From the NCBI GenBank assembly GCA_002384765.1, contig DGBM01000254.1:275-5504 (forward strand): DNA of 5,230 bases, in the 5' to 3' direction. This DNA is from Demequinaceae bacterium UBA4004. GTDB taxonomy: Bacteria; Actinomycetota; Actinomycetes; Actinomycetales; Demequinaceae. Of this stretch, positions 1 to 5,230 are shown one piece after another (the first letter of the stretch is position 1; every line of letters starts with the position of its first letter). The notes under the pieces were generated by a model. It had not been told where the DNA came from, did no database searches, and worked only from the letters and a program-made list of their open reading frames with translations. A program made the translations under genes and the position numbers.

Positions 1-77
1 TTTCAAAGTAACGCGCCGCTTGCGTGGCGCCTTCCTGGTCTGCTTCACGGTGAGTGCGGTCTGCTTCATCCCGGTGA

Positions 78-284
78 ACTCTGCCAGCTCTTGCGCGGTT
101 ATCAGGGCGGCTGCACAAGCTACGTAACCGCGTGGCTCATCATGAGCCGCTACTGCGGCAAGATCTCGCGCAGCGTCACGCGGACCTGCTGAGCATCGCC
201 GCGCTGATCTCCGCCGAGCTGCACGCCTACATCCTGGCCCACAGCCGCGTGCCGAGCCTGCTGCTCGAACGTCCCATCAGCTAG
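78..284 (+). pseudogene. C-terminal remnant of an Abi-like HEPN protein
   Basis: After an in-frame TGA at 75-77 the frame stays open for 68 codons to TAG at 282-284. It contains RNRVAHHEP at 123-149, followed by DLAQRHADLLSIA and the ending SRVPSLLLERP. The R-x4-H pattern in RNRVAH is the catalytic signature of HEPN ribonucleases. The combination 'LRNRVAHHEP ... SRVPxLLxxRP' is what I recall from actinobacterial Abi-like (abortive infection) proteins, which run to several hundred residues. Only the tail is present. No credible start codon precedes the motif; a GTG at 132 lies inside it. Third-position GC is very high in the second half, so this was real coding sequence. An adjacent frame over roughly 2-70 (containing LRGAF) may be the preceding part displaced by a frameshift, but that is weak. 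The rest lies outside the window or is lost. A truncated product would lack most of the HEPN helices and is probably non-functional. Confidence 0.6.
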
Positions 285-335
285 CGTTTTCTCGCCGCAT
301 GCCTGCGGTGAAGGAGGGAGCGAGAAGGCGAACAA

Positions 336-367
336 GTTATTTGGATAGTGCCAACTATCCAAATAAC
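336..367. repeat. Perfect 14-bp AT-rich inverted repeat
   Basis: The left arm GTTATTTGGATAGT (336-349) is followed by the loop GCCA (350-353) and the exact reverse complement ACTATCCAAATAAC (354-367). All 14 pairs match. The arms are AT-rich, unlike the surroundings. It lies 52 bp after the stop of the Abi-like remnant and before no identifiable gene. It could be an operator for a dimeric repressor whose gene is gone, an RNA hairpin, or a recombinase or mobile-element site. There is no T-tract on either side, so a standard intrinsic terminator is less likely. Confidence 0.75.
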
Positions 368-501
368 GACCGTGGGTAGACGTTCGAGAGTGGCCTTCCG
401 AAAGACGCTGCGGCATCGGGCTTCGTGCGCCGTCGCCGTCTTCAAAGTTTTGCGTGCTACCGGCCGTCAGGCCCCACGCATCAGGTCACCGGCGCCTCAG
501 C

Positions 502-534
502 GACATAACTGTCGAAAGGTACATTATCGGCGTA
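502..534. other. dif-like (Xer recombination) half-site candidate
   Basis: The plus strand reads GACATAA at 502-508 and GTACATTATCGGCG at 519-532. From memory, actinobacterial dif sites carry GACATAA, a 6-bp spacer around TGTACA, and TTATCGGCG. Here the right arm and spacer match, but GACATAA is displaced: 15 bp instead of 6 separate it from TTATCGGCG. With canonical spacing (507-534) the left arm is AACTGTCGAAA, which matches only about half of the expected positions. This is the pattern expected of a hybrid site left by an element that integrates through XerC/XerD, or of a damaged dif. CGACA-TAAC-TGTCG at 501-514 is also a small inverted repeat, so a serine-recombinase site is an alternative. 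Confidence 0.35.
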
Positions 535-666
535 TTTTCGATATACCCTTGCCGGAGAATTCAACCGTCGAGTGTGCTGCGAACTCCGTCGGCAACTCAG
601 CCAGATTTCGACCACCCAGCAGTTTTCCAAGTCCCGGCGTGGTCAGCTCAGAATGAGCCGGAGGAC

Positions 667-792
667 TCAGGTACTGGGTTTCCGCTCCATCCGGTACGTG
701 ATGTTGTGGTGCTCGAAAGATTCCAGCAGGAAGTCGTTGATGATCTGCTCGTGCCGCAAGGTGTGTGCGTCCGGGTAGATGTACTGCACGTC
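667..792 (-). pseudogene. Downstream part of interrupted gene, beyond TAG 793-795
   Basis: Directly after the TAG at 795-793, the same minus-strand frame continues for 41 codons to TGA (669-667). The translation contains QYIYPDAHTLRHEQIINDFL and ends in ITYRMERKPST. It has a normal amino-acid mix and mostly G or C at third positions, so it is coding sequence rather than chance. The simplest reading is the tail of the upstream protein, cut off by a nonsense change, for example from CAG or GAG. The alternatives are a separate 40-residue gene starting at GTG 789-787, for which TAGGA sits too close to be a good ribosome binding site, or readthrough of the TAG. I do not recognise the family. Confidence 0.55.
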
Positions 793-1332
793 CTACTGGA
801 GATCGCTTGCCAAGCCGTGCAGAGGCACAGTGACCGTGACCGTTTCCGCAGCTTCGTCCACGTCAACGACTGCGTGAAGGCTGAACTCATAACGTCGGTT
901 CATGGTGTCGCCAGCTTCTTCTCGGTGGAAAGGCTCGGAAGGGGTGTCACAGTCGCAGACCGTCAGGTGGCATTGCCCGCAGACTAGGGCCGGCGTCGCG
1001 CTGCGGGCTGAGCCGCAGCGCTTACAAGGCCGCCAGTCAGTCAGATCGATCGCGTGGCTGTTGTCTTCGCGGTCCCAACCGTCATCGTGGAGACTCCATT
1101 CCGTCCACTCGCCTCGCGCCCGGTCGATTTCGAGAAGCACAGTCAGGCCGCCTGACGCAGTCGTACGCCAGTCGCGAATGGCCGGACAGTCGAGATCCCT
1201 GTGGAACACTCCTGTCACCTTGAAGAAGCTTGCTCCGCGGTTGGGGAACCCAGACGACTCAAAGGGTCCAATCGCCCACACGCTGTTCGGAGTCGTCGCG
1301 AACGGTGACGACACGCCCTCGATCGGTTCCAT
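793..1332 (-). CDS. Hypothetical protein with zinc-ribbon-like Cys cluster, ends at internal TAG
   Basis: This is a 179-residue frame starting at ATG 1332-1330. An in-frame TGA lies some 20 codons upstream with no other start codon between, so this start is forced if the gene begins here, although no clear ribosome binding site precedes it. Residues 103-128 hold a Cys-rich cluster: CKRC, an 11-residue spacer, CGQC with an adjacent His122, then CDC. This looks like a zinc ribbon or treble-clef site. Residues 144-179 (MNRRYEFSLH onward, with VDVDEAAETVTVTVPLHG) look like a second module, and M144 could be an independent start at 903. Coding continues after the TAG, so the protein is probably truncated by 41 residues. 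Third-position GC is about 70 percent, lower than in the CHAT and lipoprotein genes, which suggests a different origin or decay. The function is unknown; nucleic-acid binding is a guess from the Cys cluster only. Confidence 0.5.
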   Translation of the reverse strand: MEPIEGVSSPFATTPNSVWAIGPFESSGFPNRGASFFKVTGVFHRDLDCPAIRDWRTTASGGLTVLLEIDRARGEWTEWSLHDDGWDREDNSHAIDLTDWRPCKRCGSARSATPALVCGQCHLTVCDCDTPSEPFHREEAGDTMNRRYEFSLHAVVDVDEAAETVTVTVPLHGLASDLQ

Positions 1333-1664
1333 GGCGGAAGATGCTATTCCACCGCTTCTTCGCGAGGTCGACCCGTACGATGCCGATCATCGTGAACCCG
1401 AGTCAGGCCTGTGATGCCGACGAACCTCGTGTCCATCCGAGGACGGCGCCGCCGAAATCGCTATCCTCGTCGGGGTGTCGACCTGGGAGAGCGGGTAGTT
1501 CTGGATCGAGTTGCCGGCCGCGCTGAGCGTTGGATCCGATCGAGGCAGGTCGAAGCCGCATCCAGATCTGCTTGCGATGACCTGATCAGCCACCGCTGTA
1601 CCGGCAGTCGAAAGGCATCGGCGAGGGTGTCACGGCATGAATGACGAGTTCGACAACGCCGAGT
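1333..1664. other. Stretch without a supported gene
   Basis: Short open frames exist on both strands: plus 1411-1644, minus 1593-1387 and minus 1395-1266. They lack ribosome binding sites and clear third-position GC bias, and they resemble nothing I know. The plus frame at 1411 is arginine-rich with about 60 percent GC at third positions, which is near background. This stretch would contain any promoter for the minus-strand frame at 1332, but I could not find a convincing one. Confidence 0.4.
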
Positions 1665-1700
1665 AGTGCGGCCTCCGCGGCTGACCGCGGAGGCCGCACT
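1665..1700 (-). terminator. Strong hairpin terminator, perfect 16-bp stem
   Basis: The arms AGTGCGGCCTCCGCGG (1665-1680) and CCGCGGAGGCCGCACT (1685-1700) pair perfectly around the loop CTGA. It lies 51 bp past the stop of the minus-strand gene at 1752, the expected place for its terminator. No T-tract follows on the minus strand, as is common in actinobacteria. On the plus strand the hairpin is followed by TTGTGT, so it may work in both directions and shield the block from plus-strand transcription. Confidence 0.8.
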
Positions 1701-1751
1701 TGTGTCCTGAGGCGCCAGAACACCACGAGCAACTTCGTAACGGGGCCTAGT

Positions 1752-2141
1752 CTAGGCGGGGCGGCTGAGCACCTCATCTAGACGCTTGAGCAGCGGTGGG
1801 AGGAAACTGCTGTCGCCCGCCAGTACCGGATCGCGGGCTATCAGGAAGTCGATCATCCGGTCGGCTGCACCTCTATCGTCCCGACTCCTGCTGCCGAAGA
1901 GGGCCTCAAAGTCGCGTTTGACGTATGAGGAATTGGTTTTCTGGAAGTACGTCAAGGCAGTGTTGAAGATCGCGGTGCCGACGCCGTAAGCGATTTCGGT
2001 CGCCGAGTCCGATCCTCCGTTGGCCGCCAAGCGCACGTGGATCGACTGAAAGTAGTCGGGCTCCAGCGTGGGAATGGTACGGCTGGCCGGGCGAGACGGC
2101 TGAACTGGCGATCGTGTCTTGTTCTTGCCGAAGAGCCCCAT
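1752..2141 (-). CDS. Hypothetical protein, 129 residues
   Basis: It starts at ATG 2141-2139 with a GGAGG ribosome binding site (2152-2148) six bases upstream and stops at TAG 1754-1752. I do not recognise the family. The first ~30 residues (MGLFGKNKTRSPVQPSRPAS) are basic and Pro/Ser-rich and look disordered. From about residue 27 the chain appears folded and mostly helical, with an alternating hydrophobic segment ATEIAYGVGTAIFNTALTYF around residues 47-66. A C-terminal helix (LLKRLDEVL) follows. There is no signal peptide, lipobox or clear membrane segment, so it is probably cytosolic or peripherally bound through the basic N-terminus. It follows the lipoprotein gene by 129 bp on the same strand and is closed by the hairpin at 1665-1700. 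A partner role with the CHAT protein or the lipoprotein is possible but rests on position only. Confidence 0.8.
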   Translation of the reverse strand: MGLFGKNKTRSPVQPSRPASRTIPTLEPDYFQSIHVRLAANGGSDSATEIAYGVGTAIFNTALTYFQKTNSSYVKRDFEALFGSRSRDDRGAADRMIDFLIARDPVLAGDSSFLPPLLKRLDEVLSRPA

Positions 2142-2147
2142 ACGGTT

Positions 2148-2152
2148 CCTCC
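2148..2152 (-). promoter_or_regulatory. Ribosome binding site of the 129-residue protein
   Basis: On the minus strand GGAGG is separated from ATG (2141-2139) by six bases. This near-ideal Shine-Dalgarno site fixes the start and suggests efficient translation. Confidence 0.8.
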
Positions 2153-2165
2153 ACTCGTACTGCTC

Positions 2166-2197
2166 GTGTCCGAACGGCCCCGGTTGGGGGCGGACAC
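2166..2197 (-). promoter_or_regulatory. Hairpin in the leader of the 129-residue gene
   Basis: GTGTCCG (2166-2172) and CGGACAC (2191-2197) pair exactly, and inside them CCCC (2178-2181) can pair with a GGGG run (2186-2190). It lies 24 bp upstream of the start codon and just before the ribosome binding site. It would sit at the very 5' end of a transcript from the promoter candidate at 2200-2229, or act as an operator over that start point. It could also be an attenuator for transcripts coming from the lipoprotein gene. Confidence 0.45.
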
Positions 2198-2199
2198 TG

Positions 2200-2229
2200 A
2201 AGTTACCCAGCGCGCGGGCTCGAAACCAA
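2200..2229 (-). promoter_or_regulatory. Possible promoter for the 129-residue gene
   Basis: On the minus strand TTGGTT (2229-2224) and TAACTT (2205-2200) are spaced by 18 bp. TAACTT fits the loose actinobacterial -10 pattern TAnnnT, while TTGGTT matches only three positions of a -35 box. Transcription would begin near 2193, inside the adjacent hairpin. Support is weak and based on pattern alone. Confidence 0.25.
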
Positions 2230-2242
2230 CCGTAGGTTCACG

Positions 2243-2277
2243 GACCTAGGTCGCCGACTAATGTCGGCGGCTAGGTC
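2243..2277 (-). terminator. Hairpin over the lipoprotein stop codon
   Basis: GACCTAG (2243-2249) pairs with CTAGGTC (2271-2277), and CGCCGAC (2252-2258) pairs with GTCGGCG (2263-2269) around the loop TAAT. Together they give 14 pairs with a small 2/1 internal loop. The stem includes the TAG stop of the lipoprotein gene (2273-2271). It is probably a terminator or partial terminator of that gene, with no T-tract. It could also be a processing or stability element in a longer transcript that includes the next gene. Confidence 0.65.
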
Positions 2278-3431
2278 AGGGTGACGTGAATGGCTCGGTT
2301 GGCGGCCTTGGCGGCTGGATTGTTGTCGTCTGGCTGGTAGTAGGTGCTGTAGCTGCCGAGGCCTTCACAGGAGATCTGCTCAGGGGCTGCTCCCAGATCG
2401 ACCAGGGTGTTGGTGACGGTCTGGCAGCGTTTGTTCGACAGCGTGATTTGGCCGTCCTTGTCGCCGACCCGAGCGGTGGTGGCGACCATCGCGGCGTGCC
2501 GTGATCCGTCCGCTTTGAGGTATTGCGCGACGGGTGTCAAGTCGCTGATGGCCGCGTCTTTGTAGAGGTATTCAGCGGTGTTGGCCACGAAGCGGACCTG
2601 GCTGTTCTGTTCGGTGAACGCCACGTCGACCGGTTCGGTGATCTTCTTCGGGGTCGGCGCGGGGATGTCGGTGATGTCGACGGGCTGGTCGGTGGACACG
2701 GCGGCCCCATGGACCGGGAACGGCGCGAGGGTGACGTTAGCGCCCGAAGCGGTCAGGACGTCGGTGTAGATGTCGTAGAGGCGCGTCCTGTTCGCGTCCC
2801 CGAGGTCGGGTTGGGGCCCGGTGGTGTACCCGAGGGAGAGCGTCACGCTCATGCCGTCCAGATTCGGCAGCTCGCTAGCTTGGGCCAGTTGTGCCGTGAT
2901 CTCGCTGGGTGCTGCGCCGAGCAGGCCCGGAGTGTGGGCGAAGTCAAGCACTCCGGTCGAGGACAGGCCAGAGTCCAGCACCCAGATCAGGGCGTGCGGC
3001 ACACTATGCGCGCGCGAAAGGTCGGCCGCGACCGCGATCGCCTCGAGAGTGTCCAGCTGGGGGCTTGTCGGCGTGATAGATGAGATGACGGCGTTGATCA
3101 TCACCACGTTGTTGTCCATAACATCGTTGCGCTCGGTATCGGTGCCCGACAGGGGCTCCAGCGGCACATCGACGGAGACCGGGATTCCTTCAGCGGACAC
3201 CACGAGGACTTGGCCGCCGGCGTTCATCACGTTTCGCGCGACGCATTCGGCCTGCGGCTGTAGCACCGGCGCGGGGGTGTTCGCGTGCGCGCCGACCACG
3301 AACGTCACGGCCTGCGGCGTGTCGCACGCCGCGGCCTCGTTGTTGGCGTCGGTGCATGCCGTCAGGCCCAGCACCAGCCCGATCATCAGCAGCAGTCCGG
3401 CCCATCGGGCTGGCCAGGGGTTTGTCTTCAC
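2271..3431 (-). CDS. OmpA-family lipoprotein
   Basis: This is a 386-residue protein. Its start is GTG 3431-3429: an in-frame TAG lies two codons upstream, and GGAG is six bases away. Residues 1-26 form a lipoprotein signal peptide (basic residues, a hydrophobic core, lipobox LTAC with Cys26), so it should be anchored to the outer face of the membrane. Residues ~40-240 form a domain I recognise from actinobacterial OmpA-family proteins, with a 'LDSGLSSTG..DF' segment (153-164) and a later 'GPQPDL' (205-210). It is loosely VWA-like in strand pattern. After a Pro-rich linker (~250-266), residues ~268-386 match an OmpA C-terminal peptidoglycan-binding domain: FVANTAEYLY, LSNKRCQTV, and NR at 378-379. 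The usual Asp of the GHTD motif is Ala320 here. Extra cysteines (36, 63, 336, 355) could form disulfides. It follows the CHAT gene by 185 bp. The likely role is envelope attachment or sensing, by inference. Confidence 0.85.
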   Translation of the reverse strand: MKTNPWPARWAGLLLMIGLVLGLTACTDANNEAAACDTPQAVTFVVGAHANTPAPVLQPQAECVARNVMNAGGQVLVVSAEGIPVSVDVPLEPLSGTDTERNDVMDNNVVMINAVISSITPTSPQLDTLEAIAVAADLSRAHSVPHALIWVLDSGLSSTGVLDFAHTPGLLGAAPSEITAQLAQASELPNLDGMSVTLSLGYTTGPQPDLGDANRTRLYDIYTDVLTASGANVTLAPFPVHGAAVSTDQPVDITDIPAPTPKKITEPVDVAFTEQNSQVRFVANTAEYLYKDAAISDLTPVAQYLKADGSRHAAMVATTARVGDKDGQITLSNKRCQTVTNTLVDLGAAPEQISCEGLGSYSTYYQPDDNNPAAKAANRAIHVTLT

Positions 3432-3616
3432 GAGCTACTCCGATCCGCGCGGTGATCGAGGAATGTTCCGCGCATACCTCTACAGACCGGTGAGACCGCG
3501 TACATGAAACAAGCAGCCGGCGACAGGTCTGACGTGACCGCGTCCTCAAGGCCATGGACGGCTGCAGGGCAGCATCACTCCGGGGGCGTGCGATCAGGTC
3601 AAATCGGGGCCGGTGT
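3432..3616 (-). other. Spacer between the CHAT gene and the lipoprotein gene
   Basis: This 185-bp gap contains no strong terminator. The best hairpin is GCTGC-AGG-GCAGC at 3561-3573, with only five pairs and no T-tract. I found no convincing promoter on the minus strand. The two genes may therefore be cotranscribed, although the gap is long enough to hold a promoter I cannot recognise. Confidence 0.4.
3438..3441 (-). promoter_or_regulatory. Ribosome binding site of the lipoprotein gene
   Basis: GGAG on the minus strand lies six bases before the GTG start at 3431. Together with the in-frame TAG at 3437-3435, it fixes GTG as the start and excludes an upstream one. Confidence 0.7.
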
Positions 3617-5230
3617 TTAGCTGCCGTGGTAGGTGAAGGCGTGGGCGGTGGTGTGCCATGCGGCGGTGCGGGTGGGGTCGGGTTTGCGTACCCGCAGGAT
3701 GTCCTGCTTCGCCTTCGCGAGAGCGATCGCGGGGTCGGCACCGTCGGCCCAGTGCGTGTAGAAGGCACGCACGAGGGCTTCGGTGGCTTCGTCGTTGACC
3801 GGCCACAGTGGCGCGATGACGCCGGCGGCGCCGGCCTGCAGCAGTCGGGTCGGGAAGCTGACCGCCTCGTCCGGGACACGCGCAGTCGAACGCCCGGCCC
3901 AGCAGCATGCCAGGAACACCAAGCGGTGCGCGACCCGCGCGGGAACGTCATCCATCGACACCACACCCGCCACACCACCAGAGCCCGACACGGCCCCGGG
4001 TCCAGCGGCGTCCACCGCATCCACGCCGTCAGCGTTGGTGGTGTTGGTGAGCAGGAGCAGCGCGGTGCCATCGGTGTCGGTGTCGCCGTGCACGGCGAGG
4101 TGCACCGCGCCCAGGTCGGGGGCGAGCAGGTAGCCGGTCAGCGTGTCGCGGGTCGCGTCCGCGCCCGTGTGGTGCACCGCGCCGAACGTCGCGCGTAGCC
4201 ACGCGCCCTCCCGGCCCGCGCCCGGCAACAGCGGCAGGTCCCGATCGCGCCACGTGCATGGGGACGCGTCCGAGATCGCCGCCACCGACAGCCCCGCTCC
4301 TGGCCGCACCCGATGCCCCGAAGCGTTCTGCGTGGCGCCGCGGTAGGCGTGCGCGTGCAGCCACCCCGATCCCGCGACCTGTACCACCGCGGCTGTGGGC
4401 CAGGACGATGCCAACGGCAACAACCCCACCAACCCAACCGGCACCACCCGGACCACACCCGGTTCGGCATCATCAGCCTGCGCGGCTCGAGCGTGCAGTG
4501 CTAGCAACGTCTCGCCGATCTGGGCGCGTACCGCCTCGATGGTCCCGGCCGGCGCACCGCGCCATGCACCACGCACCAAACCGCCCGATGAACCAACTGG
4601 CTCGTCGATACCCGGCACTACTGGCGCGTCGGTCTCCGCGCCGACACCCGGTTCCGATGCCGACGACGAGCCGAAAGCAGTTCGGCTGCGGTCATCGATG
4701 TCGCGATCGGCATCGTCTTGGCTGTCGGTGGGGTGGTCGAGGGCGTACAGGTCCTGCACCCATGCGGTGACCTGACTACTAGTGAGGTCATCCAGCCAAA
4801 CCGGCTCCGCCCACAACCCACTCGGCTCAGCGTCTTCAGCGTTCTCGTTGGGACGGGCGGTCAGTACGACCGCGCCCACCCGGGTGGCGAGCAGGTAGGA
4901 CACCGGCTGGTTCGTGTCGGCTGCGAGCTGCAGCACCTCCGCGGTAGATGCTGCGGGCGCCAACGGGCCCACCGCGAGCTCCAACGCATCCCGCGCTGCA
5001 CTCAGCGTCCGCATCGCCTCGCCCAGTCCCTCACCAGAGTCAGCGGCCTGGTTCGCCTCCGCAGCGGCCGCCTGGAACGCGTCCACCAACACGCCGTACC
5101 CGTCTGTCCGGGCCTGCTGCAGGACCGCGTCCGAGCCACCCGAGGACAGGGCCGCGGCGATCGCGGCACCGGACTCCGCCAATCGCACCGCCTCCCCCAC
5201 CCTGCCCAGCCGCGCCAACGCGTATGCGCC
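3617..5230 (-). CDS. CHAT-domain protein (caspase-like), 5' end outside window
   Basis: 537 codons are open from the window edge to TAA at 3619-3617. The frame runs through 5230 (GAYALARLGRVGEAVRL), so a TTG at 5218 is an internal Leu and the true start lies beyond. Numbering from 5230: residues 1-~100 are Ala-rich helices that look like the end of a TPR array. Residues ~160-215 form an acidic, Ser/Gly-rich linker (DSQDDADRDIDD). Residues ~229-534 form a CHAT domain, a caspase-related cysteine peptidase. Its marks in order are VVPVGLVGLLPLAS, LPGAGREG, VHLAVHGD with catalytic His381 (4088-4090), LVFLACCWAG with catalytic Cys443 (3902-3904, the second of the pair by alignment to LSACETG), and GVIAPLWPVNDEATEALVRAFY. 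A Gly/Ala-rich insert separates His from Cys. TPR-CHAT proteins are cytosolic, and some act in antiviral defence as proteases switched on by a partner. The target is unknown. It is the first visible gene of the minus-strand block. Confidence 0.93.
   Translation of the reverse strand, partial: GAYALARLGRVGEAVRLAESGAAIAAALSSGGSDAVLQQARTDGYGVLVDAFQAAAAEANQAADSGEGLGEAMRTLSAARDALELAVGPLAPAASTAEVLQLAADTNQPVSYLLATRVGAVVLTARPNENAEDAEPSGLWAEPVWLDDLTSSQVTAWVQDLYALDHPTDSQDDADRDIDDRSRTAFGSSSASEPGVGAETDAPVVPGIDEPVGSSGGLVRGAWRGAPAGTIEAVRAQIGETLLALHARAAQADDAEPGVVRVVPVGLVGLLPLASSWPTAAVVQVAGSGWLHAHAYRGATQNASGHRVRPGAGLSVAAISDASPCTWRDRDLPLLPGAGREGAWLRATFGAVHHTGADATRDTLTGYLLAPDLGAVHLAVHGDTDTDGTALLLLTNTTNADGVDAVDAAGPGAVSGSGGVAGVVSMDDVPARVAHRLVFLACCWAGRSTARVPDEAVSFPTRLLQAGAAGVIAPLWPVNDEATEALVRAFYTHWADGADPAIALAKAKQDILRVRKPDPTRTAAWHTTAHAFTYHGS

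Larger units (their letters stand above)
285..666. other. Non-coding stretch with inverted repeats
   Basis: I see no convincing gene here on either strand. Frames that stay open have arginine-, serine- or proline-rich translations typical of shadow frames, and no ribosome binding site. The stretch includes AT-rich pockets that stand out in this GC-rich DNA. Starting just after the Abi-like stop, a weak branched structure can form (289-295 pairs with 320-326, with an inner CCGCA/TGCGG stem). Next come the perfect inverted repeat at 336-367 and the dif-like sequence at 502-534. It looks like the scar of past recombination rather than a normal intergenic spacer. Confidence 0.5.

Noticed and set aside
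454..1414. Long plus-strand open frames at 454-987 and 902-1414
   Set aside because: Both overlap the minus-strand coding frame at 667-1332, have shadow-like composition and lack ribosome binding sites.
1411..1644. Possible small plus-strand gene starting GTG-ATG
   Set aside because: It has no ribosome binding site, third-position GC near background and an arginine-rich product with no known similarity. The hairpin after it is better explained by the minus-strand gene.
1752..2141. Gasdermin-like pore protein as the partner of the CHAT protease
   Set aside because: At 129 residues the protein is too short for a bacterial gasdermin and shows none of the expected hydrophobic N-terminal features.
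2523..3507. Plus-strand open frames at 2523-3083 and 2821-3507
   Set aside because: They are antisense to the well-supported lipoprotein gene. Long antisense frames are common in high-GC DNA.
3561..3573. Small hairpin GCTGC-AGG-GCAGC as a terminator for the CHAT gene
   Set aside because: The stem has only five pairs and no T-tract, so it is too weak to call.
3546..3575. Nine-codon minus-strand leader (MLPCSRPWP) after the CHAT gene
   Set aside because: GGAG lies only two bases from the ATG, and such short frames arise by chance. Nothing supports translation.
3190..4364. Open frames overlapping the CHAT gene (minus 4071-3190 and 4364-4029, plus 3554-4198)
   Set aside because: Their Arg/Pro-rich translations are typical of frame-shifted high-GC coding, while the CHAT frame shows the family motifs throughout.
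5216..5218. TTG as the start codon of the CHAT protein
   Set aside because: The frame stays open to the window edge and the extra codons (GAYA) continue a helical repeat, so TTG is an internal Leu and the gene is cut by the window.

Overview
The window reads as accessory DNA from a high-GC actinobacterium. The coding frames favour G or C at third codon positions, and the lipoprotein belongs to a recognisably actinobacterial OmpA-type family. The genus cannot be fixed from this sequence. The only genes that look intact lie on the minus strand on the right side (about 1752-5230). The left side (1-1640) holds gene remnants, sparse coding and unusual AT-rich inverted repeats.

Right to left, in transcription order: (i) 5230-3617 is the C-terminal 537 residues of a CHAT-domain protein, a caspase-like cysteine peptidase. 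Its start lies beyond the window. A His/Cys catalytic dyad is visible, behind a helical N-terminal part that probably ends a TPR array. (ii) After 185 bp comes a complete lipoprotein (3431-2271, GTG start, lipobox LTAC) with an actinobacterial N-terminal domain and a C-terminal OmpA-like domain. (iii) After 129 bp with two hairpins and a possible promoter comes a 129-residue protein of unknown function (2141-1752) with a strong ribosome binding site. (iv) A perfect 16-bp hairpin (1665-1700) closes this block. Shared strand and order suggest that a cytosolic protease, an envelope lipoprotein and a small protein are expressed together, but this is inference, because the internal hairpin could separate the last gene.

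Left side: 78-284 (+) encodes the C-terminal end of an Abi-like HEPN protein with the motif RNRVAHHEP. It is cut off by an in-frame stop upstream. Next is a 14-bp perfect AT-rich inverted repeat (336-367), then a sequence around 502-534 that resembles one half of an actinobacterial dif site. On the minus strand, 1332-667 is a reading frame with a Cys-rich zinc-ribbon-like motif. A TAG interrupts it at 795-793, yet clear coding continues for 41 more codons in the same frame. 1333-1664 holds no gene I can support.

Taken together, the left side looks like a decayed, recombination-prone segment next to an intact CHAT/lipoprotein gene block. No rRNA, tRNA, CRISPR array or transposase was seen.
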